DNA of 37,131 nucleotides, taken from an uncultured Acidobacteriota bacterium (lineage in GTDB: Bacteria; Acidobacteriota; Terriglobia; Bryobacterales; Bryobacteraceae). Position 1 is the first letter of the stretch; every line of letters starts with the position of its first letter. The notes below the pieces were generated by a model. The model was not told the origin of the DNA. It searched no databases and saw only the letters and a program-made list of their open reading frames with translations. Below, piece after piece: positions 32,686 through 37,131 of this stretch. The translations under genes and the position numbers were made by a program. The DNA lies in assembly GCA_900696665.1 (NCBI GenBank), contig CAADGY010000253.1:1-37131 (forward strand), read 5' to 3'.

Positions 32686-34149
32686 ATGCGCTTTTTCGAT
32701 CTAGGCGTTATCGTGGTTTACCTGCTCGGGATCACGTGGTTCGGCGCACAGTTTCGAAGCTCCCAGAAGACACTGAAGGACTACTTTCTGGGGGGCAAAA
32801 GGGCTCCCTGGTGGGCCATCGCGTTCTCCATTGTGTCGGCGGAGACCAGCACCTTGACGGTCATAGGGACGCCCGCGCTCTCGTTTGGAGGCAATTTCGG
32901 ATTCCTGCAAGTGGTTTTCGGTTATCTTCTCGCCCGAATCATCATTTCAGTACTATTCCTCCCACACTATTTCCGGGGGGAGATGTTCACCGCCTACGAG
33001 TTAATGCAGCACCGTTTCGGGTTGCGGATCCGCAAACTGACGGCCGGTCTTTTCCTGATTCTCCGAGCGCTTGCCGAAGGCGTCCGGGTTTTTGCCATTT
33101 CCATCGTCATTTCCATTGTTCTGGGCACGGGCGAGATGGCCTCCATCGCATTGATCGTCTGTCTCACGCTGTTTTACACCTTCGAGGGGGGGATGACGGC
33201 GGTGATCTGGACGGATGTAATCCAGATGTTCCTCTACGTGGCCGGCGCGATCCTCAGCTTCTTTGTCATTCTTGAGCATATCCCCGGTGGCTGGCCGCAT
33301 GTGTTGGAGGTTGCCGGCGGACTCGCGAAATTTCAAATTTTCGATTTCAGCTTCTCGTTGACGCAGGAGTTTTTCTCCCGGACCTATACTTTTTGGGCAG
33401 GCGTTTTAGGTGGGTGCTTCCTAACCACCGCGAGCCACGGAACGGAGCAGTTGATGGTGCAGCGCTATCTGGCCGCCAAATCGCAGGCGGAAGGACGGGC
33501 CGCGCTGCTCGCAAGCTGGGTGGTGATTTTTTTCCAGTTCACGCTATTCCTTGTTATTGGCGTGCTGCTGTTTGTCTACTACCACGATACGAACCTATCG
33601 GCGCCGAATCCGCCCGACCGCATATACCCGGAATTCATCTGGAACAATCTCCCAGCGGGTGTTGCGGGAATCGTCATCGCGGCGATCCTCGCCGCGGCCA
33701 TGTCGAATCTGAGCGCGGCGCTCAATTCCCTGGCTTCCACGACCATCATGGACTTTTACCGTCCACTCGTTTCCTCGCGAGGGGGCAATGTCCCTTCGGA
33801 ATCCCGTCTCCTCAAACTTGCACGGCGGGCCACGCTGGCGTGGGGCGTAATCCTGTTCCTGATCGGTTTGCTTGCGCGCCAGTGGGGACCTGTTCTGGAG
33901 GCCGGCTTGTCCATCGCATCCATCCTTTATGGATCTTTGCTGGGCGTTTTTTTGCTCGGCCTGTTGACTCGCCGCGTAGGGGAGACGGCGGCCATGATCG
34001 GGATGGTGGCCGGGTTTGTTTTAATGCTTTACATCAAGTTCGGCACATCGATAGCCTGGACCTGGTACGTCATGATTGGAACGGCAATAACTTTCTTCTC
34101 AGCCCTGGCGGCATCTTTGTTTGCAAAAAAGCGGGCGCAGAATGGCTGA
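32686..34149 (+). CDS. Sodium:solute symporter (SSS family) transporter
   Basis: This encodes 487 residues with about 13 hydrophobic helices, the normal size for the family. Typical SSS text is present: DYFLGGKRAPWWAIAFSIVSAETSTLTVIGTPALSF near the N-terminus, LFYTFEGGMTAVIWTDVIQMFLYVAGAI in the middle, and NNLPAGVAGIVIAAILAAAMSNLSAALNSLAS in the sodium-site region. It imports a small solute driven by sodium; whether this is a sugar, amino acid, or sialic or organic acid cannot be told. It overlaps the next gene, an APC permease, by eight bases, so the two transporters are made together. Confidence 0.92.
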   Translation: MRFFDLGVIVVYLLGITWFGAQFRSSQKTLKDYFLGGKRAPWWAIAFSIVSAETSTLTVIGTPALSFGGNFGFLQVVFGYLLARIIISVLFLPHYFRGEMFTAYELMQHRFGLRIRKLTAGLFLILRALAEGVRVFAISIVISIVLGTGEMASIALIVCLTLFYTFEGGMTAVIWTDVIQMFLYVAGAILSFFVILEHIPGGWPHVLEVAGGLAKFQIFDFSFSLTQEFFSRTYTFWAGVLGGCFLTTASHGTEQLMVQRYLAAKSQAEGRAALLASWVVIFFQFTLFLVIGVLLFVYYHDTNLSAPNPPDRIYPEFIWNNLPAGVAGIVIAAILAAAMSNLSAALNSLASTTIMDFYRPLVSSRGGNVPSESRLLKLARRATLAWGVILFLIGLLARQWGPVLEAGLSIASILYGSLLGVFLLGLLTRRVGETAAMIGMVAGFVLMLYIKFGTSIAWTWYVMIGTAITFFSALAASLFAKKRAQNG

Positions 34150-35518
34150 CCAGGCTCCGGCCGGGCTGCGGCGCGAACTCGGTGTCTGGACTGCCGCCGC
34201 GATTGTTGTGGGTACCGTCATCGGCAGCGGCATCTTCCTGGTGCCGAAATCGATGGTGGAGCAGGTCGGCTCACCGTACATGGTGTTCCTGGTGTGGGTT
34301 GTGGGCGGATTGTTGTCGCTGTTCGGCGCGCTCTCCTATGCGGAACTCGGAGCCGCAATGCCTGAAGCCGGCGGTGAATACGTGTACCTGCGCGAGGCCT
34401 ACGGGCCGTTCTGGGGATACCTCTACGGATGGACGCAGATGTGGGTTGCCAAGAGTGGGGCTATCGCGACACTCGCCACGGCTTTTTTTTATTATCTGGC
34501 GAATTTTCGTCCCGAACTGGAGCAGGTTTTTTACACGATTCCGGTGGCGTTGGGAGATGGCGGAGGACCGCTCGAGCTCCGGTATGGCCAGTTCTTAGCC
34601 ATGGTGGTGATTCTGGTCCTTGCCGTGGTCAATTACTTCGGAGTGAAAGTCGGCGGCGGAGTGCAAGTAGCGGTCACGGCATTGAAGATTCTTTTGATTC
34701 TGGCAATCATCGTCATCGGGTTAGGCTCAGCTACAGGCACGGTGGCGAATTATCAGACGGGTATTCCGGTAGCTGGGGGATTTTCCGGCTTTATCGCCGC
34801 GCTTGTAGCCGCATTATGGGCATACGACGGTTGGAATAATGTCACCATGGCCGCGTCTGAAGTCCGCCACCCGCAGCGGAGTCTTCCCCGCGCCCTTGTA
34901 TTTGGCACGCTGACCGTTATCGTGATCTATCTGTTGACCAACCTGGCGTACTTTTATGTGCTGCCCGCGGCGGATGTGGGCGCGAGCAACCGTGTGGCTG
35001 CTGAAATGATGCGGCGCATCCTGGGAGAGACCGGTGCGGGCGCAATAAGCCTTGCGGCAATGATCTCCATATTCGCTGCTCTGAACGGATCCATCCTTTC
35101 GGGAGCACGTGTGCCGTATGCCATGGCGTATGACGGATACTTCTTCCGGGCGGTGGCCCACATCCATCCGCGCTACCGCACTCCCTCCATGTCGATCCTT
35201 CTTCTGAGTGGATGGGCGTCGGTTCTTGTGCTTAGCGGACGGTACGAGCAGTTGTTTACATACGTAATATTTGCAAGTTGGATTCAATATGCGATGGCTG
35301 CTGCCGCGGTAATTGTGCTGCGCAAAAAGCGCCCTGACCTCCGGCGGCCCTACCGGACGATTGGATACCCGGTTGTACCGGTACTCTTCGTTACGGGTGC
35401 GGCATTCGTTCTGGTCTCCACGCTGCGCAATTCGCCCCGTGAATCGCTGATGGGACTCGCGCTAATTGCGGTAGGAATCCCCTTCTATTTCGTTTGGAAG
35501 CGAAAGCATTTGGTATAA
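34142..35518 (+). CDS. APC-superfamily amino acid permease
   Basis: This encodes 458 residues with 12 predicted membrane helices. The family motif VVGTVIGSGIFLVPKSM (residues about 22-38) and LSYAELGAAMPEAGGEYVYLREAYGPFWGYLYGW are typical, and ALWAYDGWNNVTMAASEVRHPQRSLPRAL is the next conserved loop. It resembles the L-type and basic amino acid permeases; the exact substrate is unknown. It begins inside the end of the SSS transporter gene. The 200 bases that follow hold two palindromes near the AT-hook gene. Confidence 0.92.
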   Translation: MADQAPAGLRRELGVWTAAAIVVGTVIGSGIFLVPKSMVEQVGSPYMVFLVWVVGGLLSLFGALSYAELGAAMPEAGGEYVYLREAYGPFWGYLYGWTQMWVAKSGAIATLATAFFYYLANFRPELEQVFYTIPVALGDGGGPLELRYGQFLAMVVILVLAVVNYFGVKVGGGVQVAVTALKILLILAIIVIGLGSATGTVANYQTGIPVAGGFSGFIAALVAALWAYDGWNNVTMAASEVRHPQRSLPRALVFGTLTVIVIYLLTNLAYFYVLPAADVGASNRVAAEMMRRILGETGAGAISLAAMISIFAALNGSILSGARVPYAMAYDGYFFRAVAHIHPRYRTPSMSILLLSGWASVLVLSGRYEQLFTYVIFASWIQYAMAAAAVIVLRKKRPDLRRPYRTIGYPVVPVLFVTGAAFVLVSTLRNSPRESLMGLALIAVGIPFYFVWKRKHLV

Positions 35519-35578
35519 TCGGCACAGAATTTTATACGTCCCCCGTAGCGACCTCCTAGTACCTCGACGATGTGATCT

Positions 35579-35594
35579 GTTCTGAAAATAGAAC
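35579..35594. promoter_or_regulatory. Palindrome GTTC-N8-GAAC, site 1
   Basis: GTTCTGAAAATAGAAC at 35579-35594 is an inverted repeat whose arms extend to TGTTCT and AGAACA (35578-35595). It is one of two sites with the same GTTC-N8-GAAC arrangement upstream of the AT-hook gene, 87 bases apart centre to centre. This could be a dimeric regulator's operator; the regulator is unknown. Confidence 0.45.
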
Positions 35595-35665
35595 AGGGGT
35601 ATTGAATTCACATGAAAAATAGGGTAAAACAGCATTTGGCATTGTCGCATGCTGACTCACCTTTT

Positions 35666-35681
35666 GTTCCGGATTCGGAAC
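35666..35681. promoter_or_regulatory. Palindrome GTTC-N8-GAAC, site 2
   Basis: GTTCCGGATTCGGAAC at 35666-35681 is a perfect inverted repeat of six bases (GTTCCG/CGGAAC) with four bases between. A further GAAC half-site follows at 35682-35685. The site lies 38 bases before the AT-hook gene's start codon, close to where its promoter should be. Confidence 0.5.
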
Positions 35682-35719
35682 GAACAGGCGGCGGGTAAAG
35701 ATTTCCTGGAGGCACATCT

Positions 35720-35941
35720 ATGGACGTCACGAAAATCCTGGCTGAGTTGCGTCAGGAAAGGGAGCAATTAGAGGAAGCGATACTCAGCCTGGAACGGCTG
35801 GCGCGCGGACGGGGTAAGCGGCGGGGAAGACCTCCCGCCTGGATGAGCACCGTGAAACGGCGCGGACGTCCACCGGGAAGCAAGAACAAGCGGGAGCCGA
35901 ACTCAAAAAATCCAGCTCCCACCAAGGCTGCCGTCGCCTGA
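35720..35941 (+). CDS. Small coiled-coil protein with two AT-hook motifs
   Basis: This encodes 73 residues with GGAGG eight bases before the ATG at 35720. Residues 1-30 are an amphipathic helix (ILAELRQEREQLEEAILSLERLA), likely a coiled coil for dimer formation. Residues 31-60 are strongly basic and hold two AT-hook-like cores, KRRGRPPAW at about 33-41 and KRRGRPPGSKNK at about 46-57. RGRP cores bind the minor groove of AT-rich DNA in eukaryotic HMGA proteins; similar motifs occur in a few bacterial DNA-binding proteins. A DNA-bridging or chromosome-associated role is inferred. Two matching palindromes upstream suggest specific regulation. Confidence 0.8.
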   Translation: MDVTKILAELRQEREQLEEAILSLERLARGRGKRRGRPPAWMSTVKRRGRPPGSKNKREPNSKNPAPTKAAVA

Positions 35942-35953
35942 TGATCCCTTAAT

Positions 35954-37131
35954 TCAGCGATAGATCAGGAATTTCTCTCTCCGCTCGACGAACGAGCGGA
36001 GCGCCTCCTCTTCGCTTTGGATGATGCTGCGAGGATCGGCGCCGGAACGGAGAGCCGAAATTGTGCCACGGTTCCCTATGAGGCGTTCTGTCCGTTCCCA
36101 CGCAATGTTCCCCGGGAAGAGCTTCTCCAAGGCCGCGGCGATCTCCAATCCCAATCGATAGCTATCAAAGGCGGTGCGGTCCGTGATAACGAATCGGACA
36201 CCTTCAATACTCTGTCCCGCATAGTTCGAGGCTGACGGTTGGAATCGCGTCGGATATATGCGGACTCCAGGGATATATCGCGAATTCAGGTGCTGAGCCA
36301 GTTCGCGGCCTCGAATCCATTCCGCACCAATCTGCTCGAATGGAGCATCTGTGCCTCGCCCGACGGAATAGTTTCTCAGGCTCTCCAACATGGCGACTCC
36401 GGGATAAAGCAATGCCGCGTTGAGACTGCGCATGTTTGGCGAAGGATCCACCCAGGTCAGACCGGTGGCATCGAACCAGTCACCCCTTTGCCAGTCTTTC
36501 ATGGCCACAACATGTAATTTGACTCCGAGTTTCTGCTCCGTGTTCACCATGTTTGCCATTTCACCGGCCGTCATTCCGTGCCGCAACGGCAAAACGATGC
36601 ACCCAACGAACGATTTAAGGTCGGGATCGAGCATCGGCCCTTCCACGTGCACCCCGGTGATCGGGTTGGGGCGGTCGAGCACATAAAACGGAAGCCCGTG
36701 TTTCGCGGCTTCCTCCATAGCATTCACCATTGTGCAGATGTAAGTGTAGAATCGCGCACCGATATCCTGTATATCGAACACCAATACATCGACGTTTGCC
36801 AGCATTTTCTCCGAGGGGCGCCGGTTCGGACCGGAATACAAGCTCCAGATGGGAATTCCGGTGGCGCCATCGGTGGAATTTTCAACATTCTCGTGGTCCT
36901 CCTTACCGGCGATCCCATGCTCCGGTGAAAAGATTGCCACGACGTTTACACCGCCGGCCACCATTGCGTCGATATTGCGCTGTCCGGCGAGGCTCAAGCC
37001 CGTGTGGTTGGTAATCAAGCCGACGCGTACCCCGGCGAGCGGCGCAAACTTTTCCTGAATCAGCACATCGAGTCCGGTCTCCGTTTTTCCATTGCGCGCA
37101 AACGTGCGGCGCGTACCAGCCCCGACACTCG
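35954..37131 (-). CDS. namZ: NamZ-type exo-beta-N-acetylmuramidase (DUF1343), 5' end outside window
   Basis: The frame is open to the right edge, so the N-terminus and probable signal peptide are missing; the visible part is 392 codons. A GTG at 37066 is in frame but lies within homologous sequence (NGKTETGLDVLIQEKFAPLAG), so it is not the real start. Family hallmarks are RVGLITNHTGLSLAGQRNIDAM, AIFSPEHGIAGKEDHE, VLVFDIQDIGARFYTYICTM and YVLDRPNPITGVHVEGPML. NamZ releases N-acetylmuramic acid from the non-reducing end of peptidoglycan fragments during cell-wall recycling. The gene is convergent with the AT-hook gene, 12 bases apart. Partner genes of the recycling route are not in the window. 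Confidence 0.92.
   Translation of the reverse strand, partial: SVGAGTRRTFARNGKTETGLDVLIQEKFAPLAGVRVGLITNHTGLSLAGQRNIDAMVAGGVNVVAIFSPEHGIAGKEDHENVENSTDGATGIPIWSLYSGPNRRPSEKMLANVDVLVFDIQDIGARFYTYICTMVNAMEEAAKHGLPFYVLDRPNPITGVHVEGPMLDPDLKSFVGCIVLPLRHGMTAGEMANMVNTEQKLGVKLHVVAMKDWQRGDWFDATGLTWVDPSPNMRSLNAALLYPGVAMLESLRNYSVGRGTDAPFEQIGAEWIRGRELAQHLNSRYIPGVRIYPTRFQPSASNYAGQSIEGVRFVITDRTAFDSYRLGLEIAAALEKLFPGNIAWERTERLIGNRGTISALRSGADPRSIIQSEEEALRSFVERREKFLIYR

Noticed and set aside
35578..35595. Palindrome 1 as a known LexA box
   Set aside because: The well-known Gram-positive box has GAAC-N4-GTTC, the reverse arrangement; I could not match this one to a described LexA site, so I leave the regulator unnamed.
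35578..35595. Palindrome 1 as a terminator of the APC permease gene
   Set aside because: The 6-base stem is AT-rich and is not followed by a T-run, and the second copy in the same arrangement argues for a binding site.

Overview
The window looks like chromosomal DNA from a member of the Acidobacteriota, most likely a Bryobacterales/Solibacter-type organism. This is inferred from GC-rich, tightly packed genes and from protein types I associate with that group: a winged-helix membrane regulator with a FlgO/TolB-like tail, DUF2934, DUF4159, SYLF, DUF1080 and DUF1343/NamZ proteins, a miaB–bifunctional nuclease pair, and several Tat-type signals. I see no rRNA, tRNA, CRISPR array, insertion sequence or integrase, and no stretch over 300 bases without a gene.

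Layout. 1-2887 (-) is the 5' part of a very large protein that runs off the left edge; it has phage-tail-sheath-like beta modules and a TIM-barrel-like C-terminal part. 3082-3528 (+) is a small secreted protein. 3547-8012 (-) is a three-gene oxidoreductase operon (molybdopterin hydroxylase large subunit, GMC flavoprotein, gluconate-dehydrogenase-type small subunit). 8166-10077 (+) holds a 51-residue membrane peptide overlapping a CadC/ToxR-like regulator, then a membrane protein.

10089-13897 (-) is the most unusual cluster: two tandem 6-pyruvoyltetrahydropterin-synthase paralogues (one lacking the catalytic Cys), GTP cyclohydrolase I, an unknown protein, and then homologues of PduS and PduT, the electron-transfer flavoprotein and FeS shell protein of bacterial microcompartments, without any other microcompartment gene in view. 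Divergent from it, 13944-16905 (+) carries a TlpA thioredoxin, a GlcD-type FAD oxidase and an exported-looking UroD-family protein.

16918-20063 (-) is an M14 carboxypeptidase and a sugar isomerase-like TIM barrel. 20259-22003 (+) has a SYLF protein whose C-terminus appears frameshifted and a DUF4159 protein. 22016-22750 (-) is a FabG-type reductase. 22835-26872 (+) has a UbiD-like decarboxylase, a GltS-like transporter, a DUF1080 protein and two small proteins. 26894-28562 (-) has an AhpD-like protein and a PflX-like radical SAM protein with a Tat/lipobox N-terminus. 28687-31089 (+) has miaB, a bifunctional nuclease and two small proteins. 31064-32425 (-) is a secreted TPR protein. 32686-35518 (+) has two overlapping transporter genes (SSS and APC families), 35720-35941 (+) a small protein with two AT-hook motifs behind a pair of matching palindromes, and 35954-37131 (-) a NamZ-type muramidase cut by the right edge.

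The two places I would look at first are the pterin–PduS–PduT cluster and the tail-like giant protein. Others are the paired GTTC-N8-GAAC palindromes, the predicted exported radical SAM and UroD-family proteins, and the SYLF frameshift.
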